Shown here one piece after another: positions 9,598 to 17,803 of a stretch of 64,000 nt of DNA. The notes beneath the pieces are model-generated. The model saw only the letters and a list, made by a program, of their open reading frames with translations. It searched no databases and had not been told where the DNA came from. Both the position numbers and the translations under genes were made by a program. Position 1 is the stretch's first letter. Each line of letters begins with the position of its first letter. Origin of the DNA: Echinicola pacifica DSM 19836. Lineage in GTDB: Bacteria > Bacteroidota > Bacteroidia > Cytophagales > Cyclobacteriaceae. The stretch is taken from the NCBI RefSeq assembly GCF_000373245.1, contig NZ_KB890758.1:125977-189976 (forward strand), in the 5' to 3' direction.

Positions 9598-9816
9598 ATG
9601 ATCAAAGACTTTAAGCAAAACAGTTATAATCCTGGCGATTTGGTGTATGCAAGTGCCAATCCCACCTTAAAACTAATAATCAGGAGGTATATAGATACCA
9701 TATATTATTGCAAAACACCTGATTTTCCAGACCGAAAGGAGTTGGTGTATTTCGAAAGGGAATTTGTCCCTAATCCTGAACTTATCGAGAAGAATAACAA
9801 GAACCGAACAGTATAA
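9598..9816 (+). CDS. Small conserved hypothetical protein, 72 residues
   Basis: A hydrophilic small protein starting MIKDFKQNSYNPGDLVYASA. The central segment LKLIIRRYIDTIYYCKTPD and the following KELVYFERE read like a compact beta-strand-rich fold. I recognise the style from other Bacteroidota genomes but not a function. There is no signal peptide, membrane segment or catalytic motif. It is followed 175 bases later by a Cfa-like methyltransferase on the same strand. Confidence 0.65.
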   Translation: MIKDFKQNSYNPGDLVYASANPTLKLIIRRYIDTIYYCKTPDFPDRKELVYFEREFVPNPELIEKNNKNRTV

Positions 9817-9991
9817 ATTCCGCTAACCATTTTTCGGAGCTAAAGGTAAGATACCGGTTAAAAAACTTACTCCTAATGAGGGCCTGCTTAGAATCGCTAA
9901 TTTAACGTTTGAATCAAATACAAATGGATTTTAAGCAAGCCCTTTTATTTCTTACACATAATAAATAATACCAAAAACCCATTTTTCTGTT

Positions 9992-10900
9992 ATGGCAAAT
10001 GCAAAAGACCTCAATTTCACCTATTCTACCATAGATGAAATTTTTCGATTGAGTTTAGGTGAAACTGGCGATTACAGTGGCGCCAAATATGATGGAGATT
10101 TTTCCATGAGTCTAGAAGAAGCCCAGGCTGCCAAACATAAATTCATCGCCGACAGCCTAAACATCCGAAAGGGATCTAAAGTCCTCGACATGTGCTGCGG
10201 CTGGGGTCCATTCTCAAGGTATATCACCGATGAGCGTGGAGCCATAAGTACGGGACTGACCCTCTCCTCCGCTCAGGCTGCCGCCTGCCAGCGAAATGGT
10301 CTCAACGTCTTGGTAAAAGATTGCAAAACCGTCCTCCCTGAAGATTATGGTAAATTCGACGCAATCGTCTGCATCGGAGGACTGGAGCACTTCTGCTCTG
10401 TGGAGGAATGGAAAAATGGCAATCAAGAAACAATCTATCAGAATTTTTTCCAGTCTATTGCTGACCTATTGGAGCCAGGAGGCAGGGCTTATATCCAAAC
10501 GATGGTTTTTAGCAAAAATATGATTGACTATGAACTTCTGGATCTCAAAGCACCCAAAGGATCCGCAGAAAATGTCATGGCCTTAATGGTGGCGCAGTTT
10601 CCCGGATCTTGGCTTCCCTATGGAGATGAGATGGTCATTCGGAATGCCAGCCCTTATTTTAAGCTCATCTCAAAAAGTAGCGGAAGGCTGGATTATATCG
10701 AGACGATCAGCCAGTGGCGCCAGCGATTCAGGAAGTTCCATCCTAAAAAATACTGGCTATACCTCCGATTATTTTTATCGAATATCAATGACAAAGATTT
10801 TAAATATCAGATCGAGGTATTTAAGACCAGCCCCAATAAAATCTGTTTTGAAAAAGAGATTATGGATCATTTTCGGCTAGTTTTTGAAAAGACACCTTAA
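9992..10900 (+). CDS. Cfa-like SAM-dependent methyltransferase
   Basis: Class I SAM-dependent methyltransferase related to cyclopropane-fatty-acyl-phospholipid synthases and mycolic-acid-type methyltransferases. The SAM-binding motif I is KVLDMCCGWGPFSRY (about residues 60-74), followed by GLTLSSAQAAACQ, typical of the Cfa group, and a motif-II-like DAIVCIGGLEHF. At 302 residues it is shorter than bacterial Cfa (about 380), lacking the usual N-terminal extension. Substrate could be an unsaturated acyl chain or a small natural product; sequence alone does not decide. Confidence 0.82.
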   Translation: MANAKDLNFTYSTIDEIFRLSLGETGDYSGAKYDGDFSMSLEEAQAAKHKFIADSLNIRKGSKVLDMCCGWGPFSRYITDERGAISTGLTLSSAQAAACQRNGLNVLVKDCKTVLPEDYGKFDAIVCIGGLEHFCSVEEWKNGNQETIYQNFFQSIADLLEPGGRAYIQTMVFSKNMIDYELLDLKAPKGSAENVMALMVAQFPGSWLPYGDEMVIRNASPYFKLISKSSGRLDYIETISQWRQRFRKFHPKKYWLYLRLFLSNINDKDFKYQIEVFKTSPNKICFEKEIMDHFRLVFEKTP

Positions 10901-10922
10901 AATAAACCTTTTACCAAGGCTC

Positions 10923-10957
10923 TAAAAAGGCCCTTTCCTCCTAACGGGAAGGGCTAA
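10923..10957 (-). terminator. Terminator of the RelA/SpoT-domain gene
   Basis: Inverted repeat GCCCTTTCC (10930-10938) and GGGAAGGGC (10946-10954) with a 7-base loop. Read on the minus strand, the stem is followed by CTTTTTAGAG. It lies just after the stop of the minus-strand gene at 10965 and just downstream of the convergent methyltransferase gene, so it may serve both. Confidence 0.6.
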
Positions 10958-10964
10958 AAGTGCC

Positions 10965-11963
10965 TTATGGCCGAAGGCCTGTTTCCAGCAGTTGGATAAT
11001 CTCCAGCTGATCGGCACTGAGTATCTTCTCAAAGTCCCCCACCTGTGATAGGTGTAGGCAAAACTTGATGGCCATATATGGGCTAAAACTTAGCATGGTA
11101 AGCTTTTCTAATTGCTGTACTTTGATCAGGTTTTTATCCAAAGCCTCAAACAGCTCTCCTTCGGTAAAATCATCTTTCATCTCTAAGATCTCCTGGACGA
11201 AACTATCGACTTCTTCCTCCACAAAATTATACTCAGGAAAATGCTTCAGGGCCACGAACAAAAACCTAAAGACATCCAAGGCTTGGGCGGTTTCTATCTT
11301 CCCTCCCTTCTTCAGCCTCTTGTTGATCTTTAGTTCTTCCTGAATGATCCCCTTCTGAATACTCAAAAATTCATCATCGGCAATTTCAAATAAGGCTGAG
11401 AGCCGATTGATTCTGCGTTTTAGATGCTGAGGAATGCTTTTCTTATATTTGATTTTATGATCCAAAATACTCCAGGCATCCTGAATCACCGTACGCACCT
11501 GTAGCTCTATCGTAACACCCTTAAAAATATCTGCCCCTGGCACCTCTTTAAGACCATTTTTTAGCAATAGCTGCAGATGGAGACTTTTATAACCAAACTT
11601 ATCATCGGTCTTTTCTAATTGCCCCGTCTTATCAGATATATCCGTTTCTTTGAAGAACTTCTTAAGGTTTCGGCGGATTTCATACACCTCGTCCGAATAA
11701 AAACAGACCGCCCTTATTCCTATGATATCGGTGATATATTCCTGAATTCCATTGTCTATTTCCTGAGGCTCAATCATCGGAAGGTACTTCCTCCTAAACT
11801 TGGCAAGGCACTCCTCATAACTTTTCACCCTGCCCCGGACCATCTCCACTTTGGGAATGCCAGAGATAAGCTCACAAAAAAATTGGCGGGCAGCTTCATG
11901 ATGAACCAATCGATCCTTATACCAATTTTCAAACTCCTCTACCTTTTTATTTGCCAAACTCAT
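10965..11963 (-). CDS. RelA/SpoT synthetase-domain protein with C-terminal extension
   Basis: 332 residues. The first 210 carry the (p)ppGpp synthetase fold: a basic RVKSYEECLAKFRRKY segment, ITDIIGIRAVCFYSDEV, DDKFGYKSLHLQL and the signature TIELQVRTVIQDAWSILDHK, where the Glu-x-Gln-x-Arg-Thr motif is intact. There is no HD hydrolase domain, and no TGS or ACT domain, so it resembles a small alarmone synthetase. The remaining roughly 115 residues, from about IQKGIIQEELKINKR, form a helical extension I do not recognise. It could make (p)ppGpp or a related alarmone; some such domains act as toxins. It is transcribed alone. Confidence 0.82.
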   Translation of the reverse strand: MSLANKKVEEFENWYKDRLVHHEAARQFFCELISGIPKVEMVRGRVKSYEECLAKFRRKYLPMIEPQEIDNGIQEYITDIIGIRAVCFYSDEVYEIRRNLKKFFKETDISDKTGQLEKTDDKFGYKSLHLQLLLKNGLKEVPGADIFKGVTIELQVRTVIQDAWSILDHKIKYKKSIPQHLKRRINRLSALFEIADDEFLSIQKGIIQEELKINKRLKKGGKIETAQALDVFRFLFVALKHFPEYNFVEEEVDSFVQEILEMKDDFTEGELFEALDKNLIKVQQLEKLTMLSFSPYMAIKFCLHLSQVGDFEKILSADQLEIIQLLETGLRP

Positions 11964-12103
11964 CGCTTAGCTCCATTTTCTAAATACTTCACTCAATTAC
12001 AATTAATTATTACTTAAACAATAGTACCAAATCTACGCAATAACTAAGTACAGTACTTGGATTCTGCCTGCTATTATCTAAAAAACAGCCTTATTCAATC
12101 CCC

Positions 12104-12382
12104 TTATAGGTCCATATGAGTGAAGACTTTTTGCTTGCCAATGGAGAAGTATTTTCGGTCAAATTGATTTTTCACTATATAGACCTTATTGTCAAATACA
12201 TGCTCGTACCTACTTTCACTTACCACCACAAAGTCCAAACTCCTGCGCTGATCCTCCTTGATGATCGTATCGTAAATTATTATGTCAATCTCCTGATCAT
12301 TCACATAATACTTCTTTTCGGTAAACCGCTGATCCAAATTCTCATTATAGATATATCTTATTATTTCTTGAAACCTCTTCAT
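12104..12382 (-). CDS. Hypothetical protein, 92 residues
   Basis: Frame from ATG at 12382 (two codons inside a TTG start). The product is hydrophilic, starts MKRFQEIIRYIYNENLD and contains alternating strands such as YVNDQEIDIIIYD and DFVVVSES. No known domain is recognised. Composition and amphipathic pattern look protein-like, while the opposing plus-strand frame in the same span is hydrophobic and Leu/Ile-rich, as expected of a shadow. It lies at the left edge of the AT-rich accessory island. Confidence 0.5.
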   Translation of the reverse strand: MKRFQEIIRYIYNENLDQRFTEKKYYVNDQEIDIIIYDTIIKEDQRRSLDFVVVSESRYEHVFDNKVYIVKNQFDRKYFSIGKQKVFTHMDL

Positions 12383-12865
12383 CTCCAACCCTTTTAAAAT
12401 TATAATTTACTCCTATCCAAAAACTGCTTTGGTTCCTATAGCCGCATATGAGCCATTTCACTCAAATTTCCCCTTCACCTCAGCACCTCTTTATCTGCAC
12501 CCCAGCCTGCGATCAGCCCTCCTTCCACCTATCTTCTCCCAATACAATAGCATTCCTAAGGCAATATGAATCGTGGAGGTTTATCCTCTAAGTATCCTGT
12601 AAGTGCTGTCATGGCCCTAATGGCGAAGCGAGGCGATATCAAACACAAGTGGCCTGAGCTATTCTCAATAAAAAGGTCAGAGGCAAATCTACCCTTACCT
12701 ATTGCATATAAGCCCAATACCTTATAAGGTAAGGAATATATATCTATCAATCTTACATAAATGCGATGATAACTTATAGAAACCCTTGAATATACTCAGG
12801 GACGGGAAGATCCTGAAATCACAAAAAAAAAATCTCAAACACAGACCTTGGGATGCACTATCATG
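12383..12865. other. Intergenic stretch at island edge, with short palindrome
   Basis: No convincing gene. A perfect 14-base palindrome TACCTTATAAGGTA lies at 12718-12731. A 64-codon minus-strand frame (12556-12750) has no supporting features. Near the right end, two near-identical 18-19 base units (TTTATGGGGAAGCCTACA and TTTATGGGAGAAGCCTACA) lie in tandem at about 12869-12905. Confidence 0.4.
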
Positions 12866-13072
12866 CTATTTATGGGGAAGCCTACATTTATGGGAGAAGC
12901 CTACAATGTCAATTGAATCGGTTGAAAGAAAAATAACATCGTTAAATTTATTTTCGTTAATTATTGAGTCGAATTTTGAAGTCAATTTCGCGTAGTTTTC
13001 CATTTTTCCTTGTCCATTTCTTTGGCAAGAAGTTAAAAGGATTAAAGTCAAAATTATTAAACTGATTTTCAT
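12866..13072 (-). pseudogene. Truncated lipoprotein gene fragment
   Basis: From the ATG at 13072 the frame encodes a textbook lipoprotein signal, MKISLIILTLILLTSCQRN, with the lipobox Cys at residue 16. About 45 hydrophilic residues follow before the frame runs into a short tandem repeat and stops at 12866. The open frame continues upstream to 13195, but that part lies inside the attC-like inverted repeat and is not coding in style. The start is only about 25 bases from the GTTGGGC end of that repeat. It is most likely the 5' part of a gene whose remainder was lost; a genuine very small lipoprotein is possible. Confidence 0.45.
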
Positions 13073-13097
13073 TAATTGTACTGTGTTTTCAAATGAC

Positions 13098-13229
13098 GCC
13101 CAACGGTCTCGGGTATGAAACGAAGGGCATTTCGGAGCTGCATACCTGTCCACCGAGACAAAGCTTGCTAAGAACCGAAAACCTGGGGAAACCACTGTCC
13201 GCCTTATGTTTTTATACCCATTATTAGGC
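13098..13229 (-). repeat. attC-like imperfect inverted repeat
   Basis: A 132-base imperfect palindrome. On the minus strand it begins GCCTAATAATGGGTAT and ends ATACCCGAGACCGTTGGGC. The outer stems pair GCC-AA and GGGTAT-AAA, and the terminal GTTGGGC fits the integron core-site consensus GTTRRRY; the opposite end GCCTAAT is one base off RYYYAAC. Length falls in the attC range (about 57-141 bases). It lies between the stop of the OLD-like ATPase gene and a new gene start, as an attC would. No integrase is in the window, so this is a resemblance only. Confidence 0.4.
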
Positions 13230-13330
13230 TTTCGCGTTTTTTTTATTTTTCGTCAAAGCGTTGACAAAGACATATTCTTTTGCAATTTTGGATTGAGCGC
13301 TGTTATGTGCGGATTGCAAATGTGTATGGG

Positions 13331-15097
13331 TTATAACGAAGCATGTTGTCGAATTGAGTTTAATGCTTCTTCTATAAACGAAAGATTATTATCGCCTTTA
13401 TTAATCCAGTTAATAATGAACTCAATCTGTAATGTTTCTAAATGCTTTCTGTCACCATATAAAGCTTCACACAAGTTTATGAAGTAATCTTTGGCATCAC
13501 CATTCTTTATATTTTCATCGAGATTAGTTTCTTTTTTTTGAAAAGATTTTAGTTTTTCATTTGCCTTATCATCATCCCAAATAATTTCTTCAGGTATATT
13601 TTCAGGCAGATAAAAAACTCTCTCTTCGTAATATTTAAAATACTTTTTGAGAAGTTCTATTTTTTGGGGTTCATTGTCATTATTACCTCCATCAACATAG
13701 AAGTCTATTGAGCAATTTGTTTGAGTTTTTAATAGTGTTTTTAATTTAATTGAAGTGTCAATTTCATTATTTGGTAGTAAGGATAAATCAACATGATGTT
13801 CAATTTTTTTTTGGTCACCGTCAAATATTATGTACGGTAACCTTTCAAAATCTAAAAGTGTTGCGATTCGTTGTTTTAAGCTATCGGCACCCCCTGGAAG
13901 GTATTTTAGTTCGAAAGAATTCTTTATATCCTCACCCATTTTTGCCAACACTCTTTCAATGATGTTATATGCCAAACTGTCCTCCATTAATATTTGAGTC
14001 TTATCATGAGAAATATCTATTTCCAACTCATAGAGCGCTTCCTTTGGTTCTCTTTTGTTTTCTACATGAAACATTCCAATATTATTAGTAGAAAATACCT
14101 TTATTGAGTTAGAAGGCATTTTTTCAAGAAAAAATGGAGAGTGAGTCGAAATAATTATTTGAAGATGTTTCTTCTTACATTGCTCAATTAAATAGCTCAT
14201 TAAGCGTATTTGAGATCCTGGGTGTAATGATGTCTCAGGTTCATCCAATAATACCAGGCTGTTTTTTGGACAAGAGTGAATCTTATGAATTAATACAATA
14301 ATTGCCGTCTCACCGCTGCCTGCAAATGCCTCGGAATATTGTAAAACAGGAGATGAAAAACGGACAGAAAACCCCCAGTTTTTTAAAAATTTATGGTCTA
14401 AAATTTCTATTTCATTGTATTTCTTTCCAAGTACATATGAAATTGAGTCAATCTCACTTATTGTCAATTTTACAACGGGTTTATTTTTTATAGTCCGAAA
14501 ATGTTTGATTTCTTTACCTGTGTCAAAGGCCTCTTTGATACGACTGGAGTATCTTCTTACATAATCTTGTTTTGAATTTATTGAAGAACTTGAGTGGAAA
14601 GGCATGAAGTACATGAAGCTATCAAAAGCGCTTAATTCAGATCGAAAGTCAATATATTCAACGTTTCTTTCAATCGGTGAAAATCTCGTAGAAGTGTCCA
14701 TATTATACTTCTTGACGGGCCTTGAAGGCTCCCAATAATCAAGTTTGTTTTTTCGTTGCGCTCTTTGTTTTAAAACTTCAATAATCTCTCCATCTTCTTT
14801 ATATCCGTATATGAAGCAATTTCTATTATTTTTCAATTCATTAATAGGGTCAATAGCTGTTGAAAACCAAAAATCGGAAAGACTATGATTTAATGGGCAT
14901 CCATAGAGAGCCTGTAGAGTAGAGCTTTTACCTCCTCCATTTTTCCCAACAAAAAAAGAAATAGGATAATCAAAATTGATTAATGTGTTAGGCTCAAGGT
15001 TTCTAAATAAAGGGAATCTAATATATTCAATGTGTTTTTTAAACACATTACTATCTTTCATTGATTTTAATTTCTCTACTTCTTTAAGTGAAACCAT
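13331..15097 (-). CDS. OLD-like AAA ATPase with Toprim-type C-terminus
   Basis: 588 residues. The ABC/SMC-type ATPase half has Walker A GKNGGGKSS (51-59), a signature-like AFAGSGE, Walker B SLVLLDEPETSLHPG and the switch ISTHSPFFLE. The C-terminal half has Toprim-like features: ILMEDSLAYNIIERVL supplying an acidic residue, and YIIFDGDQKK supplying Asp-x-Asp. This is the architecture of overcoming-lysogenization-defect nucleases, found in GajA, PtuA-like and standalone anti-phage proteins. The ATG at 15097 directly abuts the TAA of the restriction-enzyme gene with no spacer, so the two should be co-translated. Codon usage is AT-rich like its two partners. Nuclease activity is inferred from fold only. 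Confidence 0.8.
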   Translation of the reverse strand: MVSLKEVEKLKSMKDSNVFKKHIEYIRFPLFRNLEPNTLINFDYPISFFVGKNGGGKSSTLQALYGCPLNHSLSDFWFSTAIDPINELKNNRNCFIYGYKEDGEIIEVLKQRAQRKNKLDYWEPSRPVKKYNMDTSTRFSPIERNVEYIDFRSELSAFDSFMYFMPFHSSSSINSKQDYVRRYSSRIKEAFDTGKEIKHFRTIKNKPVVKLTISEIDSISYVLGKKYNEIEILDHKFLKNWGFSVRFSSPVLQYSEAFAGSGETAIIVLIHKIHSCPKNSLVLLDEPETSLHPGSQIRLMSYLIEQCKKKHLQIIISTHSPFFLEKMPSNSIKVFSTNNIGMFHVENKREPKEALYELEIDISHDKTQILMEDSLAYNIIERVLAKMGEDIKNSFELKYLPGGADSLKQRIATLLDFERLPYIIFDGDQKKIEHHVDLSLLPNNEIDTSIKLKTLLKTQTNCSIDFYVDGGNNDNEPQKIELLKKYFKYYEERVFYLPENIPEEIIWDDDKANEKLKSFQKKETNLDENIKNGDAKDYFINLCEALYGDRKHLETLQIEFIINWINKGDNNLSFIEEALNSIRQHASL

Positions 15098-16177
15098 TTA
15101 TTTTAAGAATCTTATTTGCAGATTGAGTTTGAAGAACAACTCTTCATTTTCTGAGTAAACTTTGCCAAAGTCATGTCTTGTGCTACTTGCAGTTTCGAGT
15201 TTGGTATTTCCTATCAAATAGTCTTCAAACTCGTTTCTGTTGTAAATGTGGTAGCAAAGTATTTCACCATCGTCCTTTACAATTAGATAACCACCAGTAG
15301 CATCTAATTCTCCTGTCCAAACTTTGGAAGGCATCATCCCAAGAGCAATATCCGTTAAAAACTTTTTGATTTTATAGGTATAAAATGGGTGATTCGACTC
15401 ACTATCAAAATTGAGTGGATTCAATGCTGTTACCGAATCAAGTAAATCAACAGTCTTGGAATTGGAAGAGCTATAAAACTGATAAACGATTTGTGAGATT
15501 ATCGAAGGCAGAAGTGAGTCTATTAAAGTCAGGTTATTTCCAAAAACTGAACTTTCAGTTCTCATAAACTCTATACCATCTGAGTTTTCTCTGATTCGCT
15601 CAAGCCGATCTTTGATTTTACTTCTAGAATCAATTGAGTTGATTTCTGAGATTTGGCTTTCAGAAAGGTTTGGGCTTTTAATTCTATAGATAAAGTTGGT
15701 GGTTTTTCCTGCGTTTAACAGAGTCGAAGCACCACCTAATTGTGATTTTATACTAAATCCCAATTCAGGAGTTGTACCCGTTCGTTGGTCATGAATTACA
15801 ACTCTAATGTCACTTTTAACACTTGACCTTGCTTTGAGAGAAACACAACTGAATGAGTTGATATAGTTCTCAATCTCAGGAATACTGAATGTTGAAGAAG
15901 TTGTTTCTTTTAGTTTTGATAGTAGGAAAGCAGCTTTTTCACGAAAATCATTTATGGAAATTCTGAATTCTTCCTCATTTCCTGTTATGACAACCAAATC
16001 AGAATCATAGCTATATTGATAAGTGCCTTTCGATTCGTCTCTGAGAACTTTGATAATTGGGAAAATGAGGTTCTCGATTTTATTTAAATTGCTGTCTCCT
16101 GCAAATAAATTTCTGTCCGCTATGATTTTGAGGATAGTGTAAATCTCACTCCATTCACCTTTATTTCCTGTTAACAT
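15098..16177 (-). CDS. HpaII-family type II restriction endonuclease
   Basis: 359 residues, close to the length of HpaII. The opening GNKGEWSEIYTILKIIADR and NLNKIENLIFPIIKVLRDE match what I remember of the HpaII endonuclease family (recognition CCGG). Further family-like segments are ELGFSIKSQLGGASTLLNAG, NFIYRI and the C-terminal KVWTGELDATGGYLIVKDDG. The start overlaps the end of the methyltransferase gene by 17 bases, the usual R-M coupling. Predicted to cut CCGG when the site is unmethylated; the exact site needs experiment. No lesion is visible, so it appears functional. Confidence 0.8.
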   Translation of the reverse strand: MLTGNKGEWSEIYTILKIIADRNLFAGDSNLNKIENLIFPIIKVLRDESKGTYQYSYDSDLVVITGNEEEFRISINDFREKAAFLLSKLKETTSSTFSIPEIENYINSFSCVSLKARSSVKSDIRVVIHDQRTGTTPELGFSIKSQLGGASTLLNAGKTTNFIYRIKSPNLSESQISEINSIDSRSKIKDRLERIRENSDGIEFMRTESSVFGNNLTLIDSLLPSIISQIVYQFYSSSNSKTVDLLDSVTALNPLNFDSESNHPFYTYKIKKFLTDIALGMMPSKVWTGELDATGGYLIVKDDGEILCYHIYNRNEFEDYLIGNTKLETASSTRHDFGKVYSENEELFFKLNLQIRFLK

Positions 16178-17441
16178 ATTCCAATATTCTATTTACAATT
16201 TTCTCTGCTGTTGCCTGAATAACTGGAACAGCAACTGAATTACCAAATTGCTTATAAGCAGAAGCATCTGCAACTGGAATTATGTAATTGTCAGGAAACC
16301 CTTGAAGCCTTGCCCATTCTCTTGGAGTCATCTTCCTTATTCCTTTTCTGTTCACTTCACCTTTGATATGGGTTATAGGAGTAAAGTCCTCAAGTCGGTC
16401 GTCATAAACCAGATTGCGTTCTCTGCCCATTCCGCCACAAACTACAGCGTTTGCTGTTCCATCATCAGGAATGATTTCATAGCCAAAACCATTGCCCTTG
16501 CTTGCATGTCTCTCTTTGTGTTTAACTAGAGTGTTTAGATAGGTGTCCGATAGGTAGTATTTTACAGAAACCGTATTCTTTTCTTTAACATCTTCAAAAG
16601 ACACTCGTTGCTTTGGTGGTTTTGGATATTCAAATTCTTCTATCCCCAAGTCACTTCTAAATCCAACTATGAAAATTCTTTCACGATTTTGTGGAACGCC
16701 AAAATCTCTTGCGTTTAAAACCTTTGGTTCAGGGACAAAATATCCTAAGTCTTCTCGAAGGACGTTTAAGATCGTCTTTAAGGTTTTTCCTTTGTCATGG
16801 TTTCTTAACCCTTTGACATTTTCAAGAAATATTGCTTTTGGTCTTTTCCGCTTAATGATTTCTGCCACATCAAAGAACAGTGTTCCTCTAGTGTCTTCAA
16901 AACCACCTCGTCTTCCTGCAATTGAGAATGCCTGACATGGAAAACCTGCACACAAAACATCAAAATTGTCAGGAATAAATTTTTTAGTTTCCTCTTTGGT
17001 TATGTCCCCAAATGGTACTTCACCAAAGTTAGCCTGATAAGTTTTCTTTGCTTGCTCGTCCCATTCGCTGGTATAAACGCATTTTCCACCAAGGTTTTGC
17101 ATCGCAAGCCTAAAACCTCCAATTCCTGCGAATAAGTCAATGAATTTGAACTTTGGTTTGGCTGGAGCAGGGAAGGGGATTTCTTTTTGGAAGTCAAAAA
17201 TCATGTATTGTAAAGCTTCTTCAGCTGCTTTACTAGTAATTGTGTCTTCGGGGTATTTGTATTCTAAGGCTCGTTTAATATGGGTTAATGCTTCTTTTTT
17301 ATAAAAGGCTGAAACTCCATTTTCGTGATTGTGCAAGTAGTGAGTTAACGCAGCATTACCGTGTTCCGAAGCCTCAATCATTCTGATTTTGAATGCTTTT
17401 CCATTCACTTCCTCCACTGTAATCTTTTCCTTTAATTTCAT
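16161..17441 (-). CDS. C5-cytosine DNA methyltransferase (HpaII-type R-M)
   Basis: Methylates cytosine at C5. Conserved motifs are in order: motif I FIDLFAGIGGFRLAM (100-114), motif IV GFPCQAFS with catalytic Cys169, motif VI FLENVKGL, motif VIII PQNRERIFIVGF and motif X YKQFGNSVAVPVI near the C-terminus. An N-terminal extension of about 95 residues precedes motif I; I do not recognise it, and many compact enzymes of this class lack one. Overlap with a HpaII-like endonuclease gene predicts CCGG as target. A -7-type promoter box lies 36 bases upstream of the start. Confidence 0.92.
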   Translation of the reverse strand: MKLKEKITVEEVNGKAFKIRMIEASEHGNAALTHYLHNHENGVSAFYKKEALTHIKRALEYKYPEDTITSKAAEEALQYMIFDFQKEIPFPAPAKPKFKFIDLFAGIGGFRLAMQNLGGKCVYTSEWDEQAKKTYQANFGEVPFGDITKEETKKFIPDNFDVLCAGFPCQAFSIAGRRGGFEDTRGTLFFDVAEIIKRKRPKAIFLENVKGLRNHDKGKTLKTILNVLREDLGYFVPEPKVLNARDFGVPQNRERIFIVGFRSDLGIEEFEYPKPPKQRVSFEDVKEKNTVSVKYYLSDTYLNTLVKHKERHASKGNGFGYEIIPDDGTANAVVCGGMGRERNLVYDDRLEDFTPITHIKGEVNRKGIRKMTPREWARLQGFPDNYIIPVADASAYKQFGNSVAVPVIQATAEKIVNRILEYVNRK

Positions 17442-17476
17442 ATATCTACTTATCCTAATTTAATCTTGCAATATAC

Positions 17477-17484
17477 CAAAATTA
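17477..17484 (-). promoter_or_regulatory. Candidate -7 promoter box for the R-M operon
   Basis: TAATTTTG on the minus strand is an exact match to the Bacteroidota -7 consensus TAnnTTTG, 36 bases before the methyltransferase ATG. A TTTG-type -33 element is not evident at the expected distance, so this is only a candidate. Confidence 0.35.
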
Positions 17485-17604
17485 AGACTTTTTTCCTTGG
17501 GTCTGTCAGTCGAATTACTCACAATTTTATTCAGTCAGCGCGTTGGCAAAAAAGCAATGTGTGCGATAGCACTCTTTTCTTGTGTGTCGGCACTTTTACA
17601 TGAA

Positions 17605-17695
17605 GCCCAACACTTCTGGTTACAGCACTCCCACTACCCTATTGCGTCTATATTACGATTGTCCTCTGGGTGCTGGGGTTCTGCTGTGACTAAAT
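17605..17695 (-). repeat. Second attC-like inverted repeat upstream of the R-M operon
   Basis: GTTGGGC on the minus strand (17605-17611) is followed outward by an imperfect palindrome: TGGTTACAGCA...CCC...ACCC on the plus strand pairs with GGGTGCTGGGG...TGCTGTGACTA at 17668-17693. It shares the GTTGGGC end and orientation with the repeat at 13098-13229, and the two flank the three-gene R-M/OLD operon. The distal core site is not convincing, so support is weaker than for the first repeat. Confidence 0.3.
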
Positions 17696-17803
17696 TAAGA
17701 ATTTCGTCGATCCCGTCAAGCGGACTTTGTATGTTTTTGTTGTGAGGTAAGCAACTTGCGACCACTTGATGAGAGTCGAGCATTTTTGATTAGTTCTATG
17801 ATC

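Noticed and set aside
10214-10426. Minus-strand frame inside the methyltransferase gene
   Set aside because: Shadow of the plus-strand gene, which carries intact SAM-binding motifs.
12718-12731. 14-base palindrome as an operator
   Set aside because: Perfect palindrome but far from any supported promoter or start; AT-rich palindromes of this size can arise by chance.
12556-12750. 64-codon minus-strand frame
   Set aside because: No domain, signal or membrane pattern; lies in a degenerate non-coding stretch of the island edge.
17497-17745. 82-codon plus-strand frame in the second attC-like repeat
   Set aside because: It runs through the imperfect palindrome and has a Cys/Ser/Leu-rich shadow composition.
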